From positions 57,153 through 121,152 of the forward strand of contig CAZQVB010000013.1 in the NCBI GenBank assembly GCA_964596645.1: DNA of 64,000 bases, read 5' to 3'. Under the pieces are notes generated by a model. It was not told the DNA's origin and made no database searches. It worked only from the letters and a program-made list of their open reading frames with translations. The position numbers were made by a program, and so were the translations under genes. This document shows, piece after piece, positions 1 to 10,303 of this stretch (within the stretch, counting starts at the first letter, position 1; each line of letters opens with the position of its first letter). The stretch is from CAVQEK01 sp964596645. Its GTDB lineage: Bacteria; Bacteroidota; Bacteroidia; Cytophagales; Cyclobacteriaceae.

Positions 1-1724
1 GGCGGCAGTACCTGATACTGAATCGCCGGCTGGTGAAGTATCAGGAAAAAAAGACGATGTCGCGGTGGCCTATCTTTCGTGAGGGGCGGCTGCGCGGCGG
101 TGTCATCTTCGAAAAGCAAGACAAACGGTTTCGTCCATTCAGCTACCTGGGTTTTCGTACCATAGGTTTTCTCAATGAAAACGACCAGGGGGCCGGTTTG
201 GAGTACAGCTTCAACAGTGCCCTGGGCGGAAAGGACGGCAAAGCCTTATACCAAAAGATGGCAGGTGGCAAGTGGCGTCCGCTGTACGACGGCTCTGAGG
301 TAAAGCCTGTGGATGGCTACGATATAGAAACTACTATAGACATCAACTTGCAGGACGTGACGGAATCGGCCCTGCTTTCTGCCTTATATGCCCACGATGC
401 AGCCTACGGATGCGCCATAGTGATGGAAGTGGAAACCGGCGAGATAAAGGCCATTTCCAACTTAACCAAAAACGGCAGCACGGGCAGCTACCGCGAAATT
501 TACAACTACGCCGTGCAGGGGCTCACCGACCCGGGCTCTACCTTTAAGCTCGCCTCCATGATCGCCCTGCTGGAAGACACCAATGTAAAACTCAGCGACA
601 GCATAGAAACGGGCGACGGCAACTTCCGCTTCTACAACAATATAATGCGCGACCACAAGCCCGGCGGCTATGGCACCATCTCCGTACGCGAGGCTTTTGA
701 GTACTCTTCCAATATTGCCATATCGCGCATGGTCGACAGCCACTTCGGCAGTCAGCCACAGCGCTTCATCGACTACATTGCCGATTTTGGCCTTACTGCT
801 CCGCTGGGCTTTCAAATGGTAGGTGAGGGCGTACCCCGAGTCAAGACCCCGCAGGATCCGTCGTGGAGTGGCATCACACTGCCGTGGATGTCCATCGGCT
901 ATGAAATAGAGCTGACGCCGCTACAGGTACTGGCCTTCTACAATGGCATCGCCAACGACGGTCGCATGATATGCCCCATCATAGTGAAAAAAGTACGCAG
1001 GGCCGATCAGATCGTGGAGGAGTATGAGGGGCACACCATTCGCCGAAAGCTTTGCTCTGCCAGCACACTGGAGCAGGTACGCTCATTGCTCGAAGGTGTG
1101 GTAGAGCGCGGAACAGCGACCAACATCAAAGACAGCCATTTCAAAATAGCAGGCAAAACCGGCACAGCACAGAAAATAGAAAATGGCCGCTACACCAGAA
1201 AGTACAACACATCCTTCGCGGGCTATTTCCCGGCCGAGGCACCCAAGTATAGCTGCATTGTAGTGATCGACGACCCCAAAGGTTTTGGCCGCTATGGCTC
1301 CAGCGTGGCAGCGCCGGTATTTAAAGAAATAGCCAATAAGATTTATGCAGTTGACCTGCAGATTCACGCACCGCACGAATTGGCCCACGACGATTCCAGT
1401 GGCATTTTCCCACTGATCAGAGCCGGGTACCGCGACGACCTGGAAGAGGTGTGCAGCGAACTCGGGCTGGCGTTCCAATCAACCACCGACAACGACTGGG
1501 TGCGCACGCAAATAAAGAATAATGCTGTGTTATGGACGACCGATGAGATAGCCCCCGGGGTGATACCGGATGTAACCGGTATGACCCTGCGGGACGCTAT
1601 TTTCCTGCTCGAAAACCTCGGGCTCCATGTGCAGTACTCCGGCTCGGGCCGCATACGCAACCAGTCGCAGTTGCCAGGCACACGGGCATTGAAGGGAAGC
1701 AACATTACTTTAAAACTGAGCTGA
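1..1724 (+). CDS. ftsI: Penicillin-binding protein FtsI/PBP2-type, septal transpeptidase (5' end missing)
   Basis: This is the septal peptidoglycan DD-transpeptidase that cross-links the cell wall at the division site. The frame is open to the left edge (codons from base 3), so the membrane anchor and start lie outside the window; the GTG at 33 is internal. Counting from that GTG, the active-site STFK is at residues 169-172 (bases 537-548), SSN lies in the EYSSNIA stretch, and KTG lies in AGKTGTAQ. One PASTA domain follows at the C terminus (IPDVTGMTLRDAIFLLE), as in FtsI/SpoVD-type proteins of Bacteroidota. The stop overlaps the murE start by one base (TGATG), so the two are translationally coupled. 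It heads the visible part of the dcw operon. Confidence 0.95.
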   Translation, partial: RQYLILNRRLVKYQEKKTMSRWPIFREGRLRGGVIFEKQDKRFRPFSYLGFRTIGFLNENDQGAGLEYSFNSALGGKDGKALYQKMAGGKWRPLYDGSEVKPVDGYDIETTIDINLQDVTESALLSALYAHDAAYGCAIVMEVETGEIKAISNLTKNGSTGSYREIYNYAVQGLTDPGSTFKLASMIALLEDTNVKLSDSIETGDGNFRFYNNIMRDHKPGGYGTISVREAFEYSSNIAISRMVDSHFGSQPQRFIDYIADFGLTAPLGFQMVGEGVPRVKTPQDPSWSGITLPWMSIGYEIELTPLQVLAFYNGIANDGRMICPIIVKKVRRADQIVEEYEGHTIRRKLCSASTLEQVRSLLEGVVERGTATNIKDSHFKIAGKTGTAQKIENGRYTRKYNTSFAGYFPAEAPKYSCIVVIDDPKGFGRYGSSVAAPVFKEIANKIYAVDLQIHAPHELAHDDSSGIFPLIRAGYRDDLEEVCSELGLAFQSTTDNDWVRTQIKNNAVLWTTDEIAPGVIPDVTGMTLRDAIFLLENLGLHVQYSGSGRIRNQSQLPGTRALKGSNITLKLS

Positions 1725-3202
1725 TGGCCTTGCTCAAGGATATACTGTACAAAGTATCGCTCAAAGCCACATCTGGAGATATGAATGTGGCGGTGCAGAA
1801 GGTGTGCTTCGACTCGCGCGAGGTAGCCCCGGGCGATCTGTTTGTAGCAGTGCGGGGTACACAATCAGATGGGCATGCCTACATAGCCCAGGCAATACAA
1901 GCCGGCGCAGTGGCCGTGCTCAGCGAAGAAGCTCCGGGCGATGACAGCAAAGCGACGTATTGCCAGGTAGACGACAGCGCAGAAGCGCTTGGCATAGTAG
2001 CGGCCAATTTCTATGGCAATCCTTCCCATCAGCTCACACTGGTGGCCGTCACCGGCACCAATGGCAAAACCACCACCGTCTTTCTCCTGCATCAGCTGTT
2101 TCAGCGCCTGGGCTACAATGCCGGCCTGCTCTCTACGGTGCACAACAAAGTGCACGATACCGTGATAAAATCATCGCATACCACCGGAGATGCCCTGCAG
2201 ATCAACCGCCTGATGCGCCAGATGGTAGATGCCGGCTGTACGCATTGTTTTATGGAGGCCAGCTCACATGCCATTCACCAGCGGCGCATAGCCGGGCTGG
2301 ACATCGATCTGGCCATATTCACCAACATCACCCACGACCACCTCGACTACCACGCCACCTTCGATGCGTACATCAAGGCCAAGAAACGTCTGTTCGATGA
2401 TTTGCCCTCTTCCGCCTTTGCGCTGGTGAACATCGACGACAAGCGCGGCAGGGTAATGCTGCAAAACACGAAGGCGTCCAAATACTCCTACAGCGTGAAG
2501 ACGCCCTCTGATTTTAAGGCGAAAATAATCTCAAACACACTGCAGGGCCTGGAGCTGGAGCTGGACAGCAAATCCATTTGGTTCAACTTTATTGGCGACT
2601 TCAATGCCTACAACATCACCTCGGCCTATGCTGCCGGTGTGCTGCTGGGCGAAGACGCCGACGACGTGCTCACGGAGCTTTCATCGCTGCAGCCTGTGTC
2701 GGGCCGGTTCGAACGCATAGAAAACACCGGGAAGATTGTCGCCATTGTAGACTACGCGCACACGCCCGACGCCCTCAAAAATGTATTGGAAACCATCAAC
2801 AGCATACGTACCACCAATGAGCAGGTGATCACCGTGGTGGGCTGCGGCGGCAACCGCGACAAAGAAAAACGCCCTGTGATGGGTGAAATAGCCGGCAAGT
2901 ACAGCACCAAAGTGATACTGACAGCCGACAACCCGCGCAGTGAAGATCCTGAGCAGATCATCCGCGAAATGAAGGACGGTGTGCGCCCCGGCGACTTTAA
3001 GAAAATACTCACCATAGGCGACAGGCGTGAGGCCATACGCACTGCCGTGGCGCTGGCATCGGCCAAAGACATTATACTGGTGGCCGGCAAAGGCCATGAA
3101 GACTATCAGGAGATCAAAGGAGAGCGGCATCACTTCAGCGATCAGGAAGAGCTGCGCAAGGCGCTCGATGAATTGTACAACGACAAACCCGGCAGAAAAT
3201 AA
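1724..3202 (+). CDS. murE: UDP-MurNAc-L-Ala-D-Glu:meso-diaminopimelate ligase MurE
   Basis: Cytoplasmic ATP-dependent ligase that adds the third amino acid to the peptidoglycan stem peptide. The 492-residue length is normal for the family. The Mur-ligase N-terminal domain carries the CFDSR and GDLF signatures, the P-loop GTNGKTTT is at residues 111-118, and the C-terminal domain contains DNPRSEDP at about 402-409. The DNPR motif is the known signature for meso-diaminopimelate selection rather than lysine, so the wall is inferred to be DAP-type. ATG overlaps the ftsI stop and the stop codon abuts the mraY ATG with no gap. Confidence 0.97.
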   Translation: MALLKDILYKVSLKATSGDMNVAVQKVCFDSREVAPGDLFVAVRGTQSDGHAYIAQAIQAGAVAVLSEEAPGDDSKATYCQVDDSAEALGIVAANFYGNPSHQLTLVAVTGTNGKTTTVFLLHQLFQRLGYNAGLLSTVHNKVHDTVIKSSHTTGDALQINRLMRQMVDAGCTHCFMEASSHAIHQRRIAGLDIDLAIFTNITHDHLDYHATFDAYIKAKKRLFDDLPSSAFALVNIDDKRGRVMLQNTKASKYSYSVKTPSDFKAKIISNTLQGLELELDSKSIWFNFIGDFNAYNITSAYAAGVLLGEDADDVLTELSSLQPVSGRFERIENTGKIVAIVDYAHTPDALKNVLETINSIRTTNEQVITVVGCGGNRDKEKRPVMGEIAGKYSTKVILTADNPRSEDPEQIIREMKDGVRPGDFKKILTIGDRREAIRTAVALASAKDIILVAGKGHEDYQEIKGERHHFSDQEELRKALDELYNDKPGRK

Positions 3203-4417
3203 ATGTTTTACTACCTGTTCGACTATTTGGATAGAAATTTTGACCTGATCGGCGCCGGGCTGTTTCAGTATATTTCGTTCCGTGCAGGCATGGCCGCTTT
3301 GATATCGCTGCTCATCACCATCACTTTTGGCAAAAGCCTGATCGAGTACCTGCGGCGCCGGCAAGTGGGGGAGAGCATACGCGACCTCGGCCTGGAGGGG
3401 CAGATGCAAAAGAAAGGCACGCCAACCATGGGTGGCATCATCATCATACTCGGCATCGTAATCCCCACGCTGCTTTTTGCCAAGCTGGAAAACATTTACA
3501 TACTGCTCATTCTGCTCGCCACCATCTGGATGGGCCTCATTGGCTTTATCGACGACTACATCAAAGTATTCAGGAAGAATAAGCAGGGCCTGCGCGGTAG
3601 TTTCAAGATCATTGGCCAGGTAGGCCTGGGCCTGCTGGTGGGCACCACACTCTTCTACCACAGCGATGTGGTGGTGCGTGAGTTCGACCCCGGCCAGGTG
3701 ATACAAAGCGGACTGGAAATGACCGACCTGGTGTACGAAGACGTGAAATCGACCATTACGACCATTCCTTTTGTAAAGGACAATATTCTCGACTACAGCG
3801 CGCTCACCTTTGGCCTGGGCGACTGGCTCACCGGACCCATTTATGTCGGTATCGTCATTCTCATCGTCATGGCCGTATCCAATGGCGCCAATATCACCGA
3901 CGGCATCGACGGCCTGGCGGCGGGCAGCTCGGCCATTATTACGCTTACGCTGGGCATCTTTGCCTACCTGTCGGGCAACGTCATCTTCTCCGATTATCTC
4001 AACATCATGTTCATACCCGGCTCGGCAGAGCTGGTGATCTTTTGCTCGGCCCTGGTGGGCGCATGTATAGGCTTCATCTGGTACAATGCCTATCCCGCCC
4101 AGGTGTTTATGGGCGATACCGGCAGCCTTTCGCTGGGCGCTGTTATTGCCGTGCTGGCCCTCACCCTGCGAAAAGAATTGCTCATACCGGTGCTGTGCGG
4201 TGTGTTTCTGATCGAGAATTTGTCGGTGATACTGCAGGTGTCTTATTTCAAATACACCAGAAGAAAATATGGTGAAGGCCGCAGGATATTCCTGATGTCG
4301 CCTTTGCACCACCACTACCAAAAGAAAAATTTACACGAGGCCAAAATAGTGACGCGGTTTTGGATCGTGGGCATATTACTGGCCATCATCACATTAGCCA
4401 CTTTAAAAATAAGATAG
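3203..4417 (+). CDS. mraY: Phospho-N-acetylmuramoyl-pentapeptide transferase MraY
   Basis: Integral membrane enzyme that transfers phospho-MurNAc-pentapeptide to undecaprenyl phosphate, giving lipid I. The 404-residue protein has many hydrophobic helices and the family motifs in order: GTPTMGGI near residue 73, the metal-binding acidic pair in [24 protein letters not shown] in the middle, and the C-terminal HHHYQKK loop. It is about 40 residues longer than the Escherichia coli enzyme, through an extra loop around residues 150-190 ([13 protein letters not shown] region), a length common in Bacteroidota. The start directly follows the murE TAA; murD begins 7 bases after its stop. Confidence 0.97.
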   Translation: MFYYLFDYLDRNFDLIGAGLFQYISFRAGMAALISLLITITFGKSLIEYLRRRQVGESIRDLGLEGQMQKKGTPTMGGIIIILGIVIPTLLFAKLENIYILLILLATIWMGLIGFIDDYIKVFRKNKQGLRGSFKIIGQVGLGLLVGTTLFYHSDVVVREFDPGQVIQSGLEMTDLVYEDVKSTITTIPFVKDNILDYSALTFGLGDWLTGPIYVGIVILIVMAVSNGANITDGIDGLAAGSSAIITLTLGIFAYLSGNVIFSDYLNIMFIPGSAELVIFCSALVGACIGFIWYNAYPAQVFMGDTGSLSLGAVIAVLALTLRKELLIPVLCGVFLIENLSVILQVSYFKYTRRKYGEGRRIFLMSPLHHHYQKKNLHEAKIVTRFWIVGILLAIITLATLKIR

Positions 4418-4424
4418 AAATACA

Positions 4425-5798
4425 ATGAAGGAATTGATCGTGGTACTCGGAGGAGGTGAAAGCGGCGTTGGGGCAGCCTTGTTGGCCAATCGGAAGGGCT
4501 ACGCTGTATTCGTTTCCGACCACGGCATTATACCCAAAAAACATAAACAAATACTGCAGGCAGAAGGCATAGAATACGAAGAGGGCGGCCACACCATCGA
4601 AAAATTGGAAAAGGCTGCTAAAGTGGTGAAAAGCCCTGGCATACCCGACGGCACCCATGTAGTGAGCCGGCTCAAGACGATGGCACCGGTGGTGTCGGAA
4701 ATAGAATTTGCCGCAGGCTTTACCTCTGCCAGGCTGATCGGCATTACCGGCACCAACGGCAAAACCACCACCACACTGCTCACACACCACCTGCTGAAAC
4801 ACGCCGGCAGGAATGTGGGCCTGGCAGGCAATGTGGGCCATAGCCTGGCGCGTATGCTCGCCGAAGAGCCGGAGCACGATGTGTACGTCATTGAGCTCAG
4901 CAGCTTTCAGCTCGATGGCATGAGCAAAACACGATTGAACATCGGCCTTTTGCTCAACATCACGCCCGACCACCTCGACCGCTACGACCATGAGATGAGC
5001 AGGTATGTGGATTCCAAGTTTAGAGTAGCGCGCAACATGCGGCAAGGTGATTTTTTTATCTACAATGGCGAAGATGAGAACATCGCCGGTCGTATGGCAA
5101 AGTTCAAGACCAATGCGCAGCCACTGGCCGTGCACCTGGAGGAGACACCGTCGGCTGCGGCCTATGCCCAAGGCAGCCAACTGCACTTTGCTATAGCCGG
5201 CGAAAACCACAAAATCAGCATAGACACACTGCCCATACAAGGCAAGCACAATCAGATGAATGCCATGTCGGCCATACTGGCGGCACGCGCGGCGGGCCTG
5301 TCGTGGCAGGAAATAGAGGATGGCCTGAGCAGCTTTGAAAATGCCCCCCATCGACTGGAACATGTAGCAGATATAGAAGGCGTAAAGTTCTACAACGACT
5401 CAAAAGCCACCAACGTGGATGCTGTGTGGTATGCTTTGGACCGGTTTAAAGAACCCATCATTTGGATAGCCGGCGGCATAGACAAAGGCAATGATTACAA
5501 ACAAATAGAAGAGTTGGTGGCCAATCGTGTGAAAAGCCTGATATCACTTGGGCTCGACAACCACAAGCTCGATCATTTCTTTGAGCGCATTGTGCCCGAC
5601 CGCACCTCTACCGACAGCATTTTCAGGGCGGTGGAGATTGCCTACGCCCAGGCCGAGCGTGGCGATGTGGTGCTGCTTTCGCCTGCCTGTGCCAGCTTCG
5701 ACCTATTCAAAAACTACGAAGAGCGGGGCGAGCGCTTCAGGGAAGCCGTGCTGGCATTGAAAGAGAAATTAGAAACCACCAAAAAACCAACGCGATGA
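4425..5798 (+). CDS. murD: UDP-MurNAc-L-Ala:D-glutamate ligase MurD
   Basis: Cytoplasmic Mur ligase that adds D-glutamate to UDP-MurNAc-L-Ala. The 457 residues match the family. The N-terminal Rossmann-like part starts with VLGGGESGVGAALLA; the ATP-binding GTNGKTTT is near residue 109; the substrate-binding NITPDHLDRY lies in the central domain; and the C-terminal domain contains YNDSKATNVDAV and LLSPACASFD, both typical of MurD. The last four bases (ATGA) overlap the ftsW start, implying coupled translation. Confidence 0.97.
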   Translation: MKELIVVLGGGESGVGAALLANRKGYAVFVSDHGIIPKKHKQILQAEGIEYEEGGHTIEKLEKAAKVVKSPGIPDGTHVVSRLKTMAPVVSEIEFAAGFTSARLIGITGTNGKTTTTLLTHHLLKHAGRNVGLAGNVGHSLARMLAEEPEHDVYVIELSSFQLDGMSKTRLNIGLLLNITPDHLDRYDHEMSRYVDSKFRVARNMRQGDFFIYNGEDENIAGRMAKFKTNAQPLAVHLEETPSAAAYAQGSQLHFAIAGENHKISIDTLPIQGKHNQMNAMSAILAARAAGLSWQEIEDGLSSFENAPHRLEHVADIEGVKFYNDSKATNVDAVWYALDRFKEPIIWIAGGIDKGNDYKQIEELVANRVKSLISLGLDNHKLDHFFERIVPDRTSTDSIFRAVEIAYAQAERGDVVLLSPACASFDLFKNYEERGERFREAVLALKEKLETTKKPTR

Positions 5799-6952
5799 TC
5801 AAGCAATGGGTAGATAAAAACCTGAAGGGCGACCCGGTGATCTGGGCCATTGTGCTGGCGTTGTCAGTATTTTCTGTATTGGTGGTGTACAGCGCTACCG
5901 GTACCCTGGCCTACAAAACGATGGAAGGCAATACCGAGCACTTCCTGCTCCGGCACGGTTTTCTGGTGTTGATGAGCCTGGTGGCCATGTACGTAGCGCA
6001 TCAGATCGACTACCGCTACTATGCCCGCATCTCCCGTTTTGCACTGCTCATCTCCGTGCCGCTGCTCATCTTCACCTGGCAATTTGGTACCAACCTGAAT
6101 GAGGCCAGCCGGTGGATCACGCTGCCATGGATCAACAAAACCTTTCAGCCTTCCGACCTGGCCAAGCTGGCGCTCATCACCCAACTGGCCAGCATGCTTG
6201 CCAAGCGCCAGCAAAATATTAAAGATTTCAAAGAGTCGCTCATCCCCATACTGCTGTGGTGCGGGCTCATCTGCGGGCTCATCGCCATGACGAACATGTC
6301 AACCGCTGCGCTGCTGCTCATTACCTGCCTCATTATGCTGTTCATTGGCCGTGTGCCTGTGAAGTATCTCGCCATATTGAGCATAGTGGGCTTGCTCGCA
6401 GGTTCCATCGCATTTACCATAGGGCAGAGAGGCGATACGGCGGTCACGCGTATTCAGGATTTCATAAACCCCGAAGAAGTGCCATTTCAGGCAGAGCAGT
6501 CGTACATCGCCATTGCTACGGGAGGTGTTACCGGCAAGGGTCCGGGCAATAGTGTGCGCCGCAACTTTCTGCCGCACGCCTATTCCGACTTCATCTTTGC
6601 CATCATCGTAGAGGAGTATGGTCTGGTCGGTGCGGCCTTTATCATACTCTTATACTTGGGGCTGCTGTACCGGGGTATGCTCACAGCCACCAAGAGCGAG
6701 CGCGCCTTTGGCGGGCTGCTGTCCGCCGGGCTCAGCATAGCACTGGTGTTGCAGGCCATGGTCAATATTGGTGTGGCCGTGGGCTTACTGCCCATTACCG
6801 GTCTGCCTCTGCCCTTCATCAGCATGGGCGGTACGTCTTTATTGTTTACGGGCTTTTCCCTGGGCATCATCCTCAGTGTGAGCCGGGGTGAGATAGAAGA
6901 GATGGGTCGTGGGCGCAGCAACGATTTTAAAAAAGTAGCAAGAGCAGCATAA
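5795..6952 (+). CDS. ftsW: SEDS-family lipid II polymerase / division protein FtsW
   Basis: Polytopic inner-membrane glycosyltransferase of the SEDS family, partner of FtsI in septal wall synthesis. The 385-residue protein shows about ten hydrophobic segments and the SEDS signatures: SRWITLPWINKTFQPSDLAKLAL around residues 105-127 and the C-terminal GLPLPFISMGGTSLL. The position inside dcw between murD and murG and the pairing with a septal PBP favour FtsW over RodA. The stop at 6952 is followed by a short gap in which no normal start codon for murG exists. Confidence 0.95.
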   Translation: MIKQWVDKNLKGDPVIWAIVLALSVFSVLVVYSATGTLAYKTMEGNTEHFLLRHGFLVLMSLVAMYVAHQIDYRYYARISRFALLISVPLLIFTWQFGTNLNEASRWITLPWINKTFQPSDLAKLALITQLASMLAKRQQNIKDFKESLIPILLWCGLICGLIAMTNMSTAALLLITCLIMLFIGRVPVKYLAILSIVGLLAGSIAFTIGQRGDTAVTRIQDFINPEEVPFQAEQSYIAIATGGVTGKGPGNSVRRNFLPHAYSDFIFAIIVEEYGLVGAAFIILLYLGLLYRGMLTATKSERAFGGLLSAGLSIALVLQAMVNIGVAVGLLPITGLPLPFISMGGTSLLFTGFSLGIILSVSRGEIEEMGRGRSNDFKKVARAA

Positions 6953-6962
6953 TCATAAGATA

Positions 6963-8072
6963 ATAGAAAGGAAAAGACCATATCGAATCATCATCAGCGG
7001 AGGAGGCACCGGAGGCCACATCTATCCCGCCATCGCCATAGCGCACGCCATACGCGCCTTGGCGCCCGACACAGAATTTCTTTTTGTCGGCGCCAAGGGT
7101 AAAATGGAAATGGAAAAGGTGCCGGAAGCGGGCTTTCCCATAGAAGGTCTGTGGATCAGCGGATTGCAAAGAAGGCTCACGCTCAAGAACCTCACTTTTC
7201 CCTTTAAGGTGATCTCCAGCATGTGGAAGGCCAGGCGGATTCTTAGCCGTTTTGCGCCCGACGTAGTGGTGGGCGTGGGTGGGTTTGCCAGTGGACCTAT
7301 GTTGCGGTCGGCCAGCAGCCGTAAAATTCCAACACTTATACAAGAGCAAAATTCTTACGCCGGTCTCACCAATCGCCTGCTGGCACGCCGTGTAGACAAA
7401 ATCTGTGTGGCCTATCCCGATATGGAAAAGTACTTCCCGGCAGCCAAAATCATCATCACAGGCAACCCGGTGCGCAAAGACATTGCCGACCTGCAGAGAA
7501 AGCACGACCAGGCCGTGCGGCATTTCCAGCTGAACCCCAAAAAGCCAATACTGCTGGCCGTAGGCGGAAGCCTTGGCGCACGCACCATCAACGAGAGTAT
7601 GATGAAGGGTATGCCCCAGCTGGCCGAAACAGACGTACAGGTGATCTGGCAGGTGGGCAAGATTTATTATGAAGAAATGAAGGAAAGAATGGCCTCAGTG
7701 CCATCAGAAAATATACGCATGATAGAATTTCTGCGCGAGATGGACCTGGCCTATGCCGCTGCCGATGTGGTGGTGTCGCGGGCGGGTGCGCTGGCTATTT
7801 CTGAATTGTGCATTGCTGGCAAGCCAGCCATACTGGTGCCCTCACCCAATGTGGCTGAAGATCACCAGACAAAAAATGCCATGGCGCTCGTGAACAGGCA
7901 GGCGGCGCTGATGGTGACCGACACAGAAGCACCGGCCAACCTGGTGAAGGAGGCTGTCAGGCTCATTTTTAATGAAAGCCTGCAGCATGCGCTCAGTAAA
8001 AACATAAAATTGCTCGGTAAACCTGAAGCTGCCGACACCATAGCAAAAGAAGTATTAGCCCTGATAAAGTGA
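6963..8072 (+). CDS. murG: UDP-GlcNAc:lipid I N-acetylglucosaminyltransferase MurG (non-standard start)
   Basis: Peripheral membrane GT-B glycosyltransferase that converts lipid I to lipid II. The frame contains PYRIIISGGGTGGHIYPA (bases about 6978-7031), the essential N-terminal glycine loop, then GVGGFASGP, IQEQNSYAG, and the C-terminal ISRAGA-type region (VSRAGALAISEL). No ATG, GTG or TTG lies in frame between the upstream stop and this loop; the first one (TTG, 7059) would delete the loop. The best-fitting start by family length is ATA at 6960 or 6963, giving about 369 residues, the normal size. Either a rare AUA start is used or the base call is wrong. The last four bases overlap the GTG start of murC. 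Confidence 0.93.
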   Translation: MERKRPYRIIISGGGTGGHIYPAIAIAHAIRALAPDTEFLFVGAKGKMEMEKVPEAGFPIEGLWISGLQRRLTLKNLTFPFKVISSMWKARRILSRFAPDVVVGVGGFASGPMLRSASSRKIPTLIQEQNSYAGLTNRLLARRVDKICVAYPDMEKYFPAAKIIITGNPVRKDIADLQRKHDQAVRHFQLNPKKPILLAVGGSLGARTINESMMKGMPQLAETDVQVIWQVGKIYYEEMKERMASVPSENIRMIEFLREMDLAYAAADVVVSRAGALAISELCIAGKPAILVPSPNVAEDHQTKNAMALVNRQAALMVTDTEAPANLVKEAVRLIFNESLQHALSKNIKLLGKPEAADTIAKEVLALIK

Positions 8073-9539
8073 CGCTGGAAAACAAACATATCGTCTATTT
8101 CATCGGCATCGGTGGCATTGGTATGAGTGCCCTTGCCCGCTGGTTTGTGCACCAGGGCAAGTACGTGGCTGGCTACGATCGCACAGCTACGCCGCTCACC
8201 GGGCAAATGCAAGCGGAAGGTATTGCCATACATTTTCAGGAAGATGTGGAGGCCATACCCGAGCGTGTACTTGCCAACAGGGAGCAGACGCTCGTGGTGT
8301 ATACCCCGGCTGTGCCCGGCCATCATGTTGAGCTCACACACCTGCGCCAAGCCGGCTTCGATGTGTTGAAGCGCAGCGAGGTGTTGGGACTTATTTCGGA
8401 AAACTACTTTACCATAGCAGTGGCGGGTACCCATGGCAAAACCACCACCTCGTCTATGATCGCACATATACTAAAGACAGCAGGTCGCGACAGCATAGCC
8501 TTTCTTGGGGGTATTTTGCAAGGATACAACAGCAACCTGCTGATGCAGGGCAGTGCCCATGACAAGGCGGTGGTAGTGGTGGAGGCCGATGAATACGACC
8601 GCTCTTTCCTGCNNNNNNNNNNNNNNNNNNNNNNNNNNNNNNNNNNNNNNNNNNNNNNNNNNNNNNNNNNNNNNNNNNNNNNNNNNNNNNNTGCGGCCCG
8701 ACCTGGCCATAGTCACCTCGGCAGACGCCGACCACCTGGATATATTTGGTGATGCCGATGCGCTGAAAGACTCTTTTCGGGAATTCATTAAAAAAATACG
8801 CGCCGATGGCTACCTGATCATCAAGAATGATCTCACGGCCGCATTGCTGCACGATGCCCCGCCCCAGTACGCCACCTACAGCATTGACAAGGGTAACTTC
8901 TACACAGAAAATATCAGGATAAGCCAAGGCCGCTATGCCTTCGACTTTGTAGGGGCAGGCATCGATATGCGCGATGTAGCTTTGGGTATAGCTGGCCATC
9001 ACAATGTAGAAAACGCTGTGGCGGCCATTGGAGCAGCACTTCGCCTCGGTATCGATGTGTCGCACATACGGCAGGCGCTCATGACCTTTCGCGGCGTAAA
9101 GCGGCGGTTTGAGTACATCATTAAGAATAATGATTGTGTGCTGATCGACGACTATGCGCACCATCCGGCAGAGATCACCGCCTTGCTGCAATCGGTACGG
9201 GCGCTATACCCGGGGCGGAAAATCACGGTAATATTTCAACCACATCTGTACTCGCGTACGCGCGACTTTGCAGAAGGATTTGCAGAGAGCCTCAGCCTGG
9301 CCGATGCGGTAATTCTGCTGCCCATCTATCCGGCTCGTGAGCTCCCCATCGAGGGTGTGGACAGTGCCTTGATATTCAATAAAATGACCATGGATAGCAA
9401 AGAATGTGTCTCCGATGATGCGCTCATCGATGTGCTGCGCACCAAAGAAATTGACATTCTGCTCACCGTAGGTGCCGGCGACATCGACGCCATGGTGCCC
9501 CGTATAGCCGAGCTTTTAAATAAAGGGAGAAATGCATAG
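8069..9539 (+). CDS. murC: UDP-MurNAc:L-alanine ligase MurC (interrupted by an assembly gap)
   Basis: Cytoplasmic ligase that adds L-alanine to UDP-MurNAc. The GTG start at 8069 overlaps the murG stop. Motifs before the gap are GIGGIGMSALA, the P-loop GTHGKTTTSSM and EADEYDRSFL; after it come TSADADHLDIFGD, DDYAHHPAEI and FQPHLYSRTRDF. A run of 79 N (8613-8691) splits the gene and puts the two halves in different frames. Removing the Ns leaves 1392 bases, exactly 464 codons, so the gap length is an artefact and few or no bases are really missing. The 3' end overlaps ftsQ by 8 bases. Confidence 0.95.
8613..8691. other. Assembly gap (79 N) inside murC
   Basis: Run of 79 undetermined bases. Family spacing between EYDRSFL and RPDLAIVTS in MurC is only about two residues, so the true missing sequence is probably zero to a few bases, in a multiple of three. 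Confidence 0.97.
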
Positions 9540-10293
9540 CAAACGATGGATACATATCGCCAAAATATTGGGCATTGCTGTCGTGCTTTTTGCCTCCATC
9601 AGCTTTGTAGAGAAGCAATACAGCGATAGGGTGTGCCGGGGCATTGTGGTGCACATCGACGACCAACTGGCCAACTACTTCATCAATGAGCAAGACGTAA
9701 CGGAGATCATTACCAACAGCGGCCGTACCAGCATCATTGGCCAATCCTTGGATGCCTTGCAGCTCAAGTCGCTGGAGCGGATGCTGGAAGAACACAAATT
9801 TGTGCGCAAGGCCGAGGTGTATAAAGACCTGAAGGGCAACCTGGTGGTGAACATAGACCAAACAAGGCCAATCGCCAGGCTCACCAGCGCACGCCGCCGC
9901 GACCGCTACATCAGCGATGAAGGGGAGATAGTGCCGGTGTCTTCGCGCTACACCGCCAGGGTGTTGCTCATACGCGGGGCCATCGCAGAAAAAGAAAATC
10001 AAGAACCGCTCACCCACACCTCCTACGGCAGCAAACTGCACCAGCTTTTGCAATACATCGACCAGGATCGCTTTTGGAAAGGCCAGATCGCTGAGATGCA
10101 CATTGCTGCCGATGGCGACATCAGTATGCTGACGCAGGTGAGTAAGCAAAAAATTGAATTTGGCCAACCGGAAGAATTTGATGAGAAATTCAGGAAACTG
10201 AAAATCTTTTACAAAACCATACTGCCGGCCAAGGGCTGGAATACCTATGAACGTGTAAGTGTAAAATTTAGAAACCAGATCGTTTGCGAATAA
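9532..10293 (+). CDS. ftsQ: Cell division protein FtsQ/DivIB
   Basis: Bitopic division protein that links early and late divisome components. The 253 residues begin with a short cytoplasmic basic tail and one membrane helix (IAKILGIAVVLFASISFV, about 8-25), then a POTRA-like region (about 35-110, with VRKAEVYKDLKGNLVVNI) and a periplasmic beta domain. Sequence conservation in FtsQ is low; the call rests on topology, the POTRA-like pattern and the fixed place between murC and ftsA. The start overlaps murC by 8 bases. Confidence 0.88.
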   Translation: MHSKRWIHIAKILGIAVVLFASISFVEKQYSDRVCRGIVVHIDDQLANYFINEQDVTEIITNSGRTSIIGQSLDALQLKSLERMLEEHKFVRKAEVYKDLKGNLVVNIDQTRPIARLTSARRRDRYISDEGEIVPVSSRYTARVLLIRGAIAEKENQEPLTHTSYGSKLHQLLQYIDQDRFWKGQIAEMHIAADGDISMLTQVSKQKIEFGQPEEFDEKFRKLKIFYKTILPAKGWNTYERVSVKFRNQIVCE

Positions 10294-10303
10294 CTTTTTA
10301 TAT

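Noticed and set aside
2681..4321. 546-codon minus-strand open frame opposite murE and mraY
   Set aside because: It lies antisense to two essential genes with clear motifs, and its composition (many H, Q and V runs) is that of a shadow frame in GC-rich codon-biased sequence.
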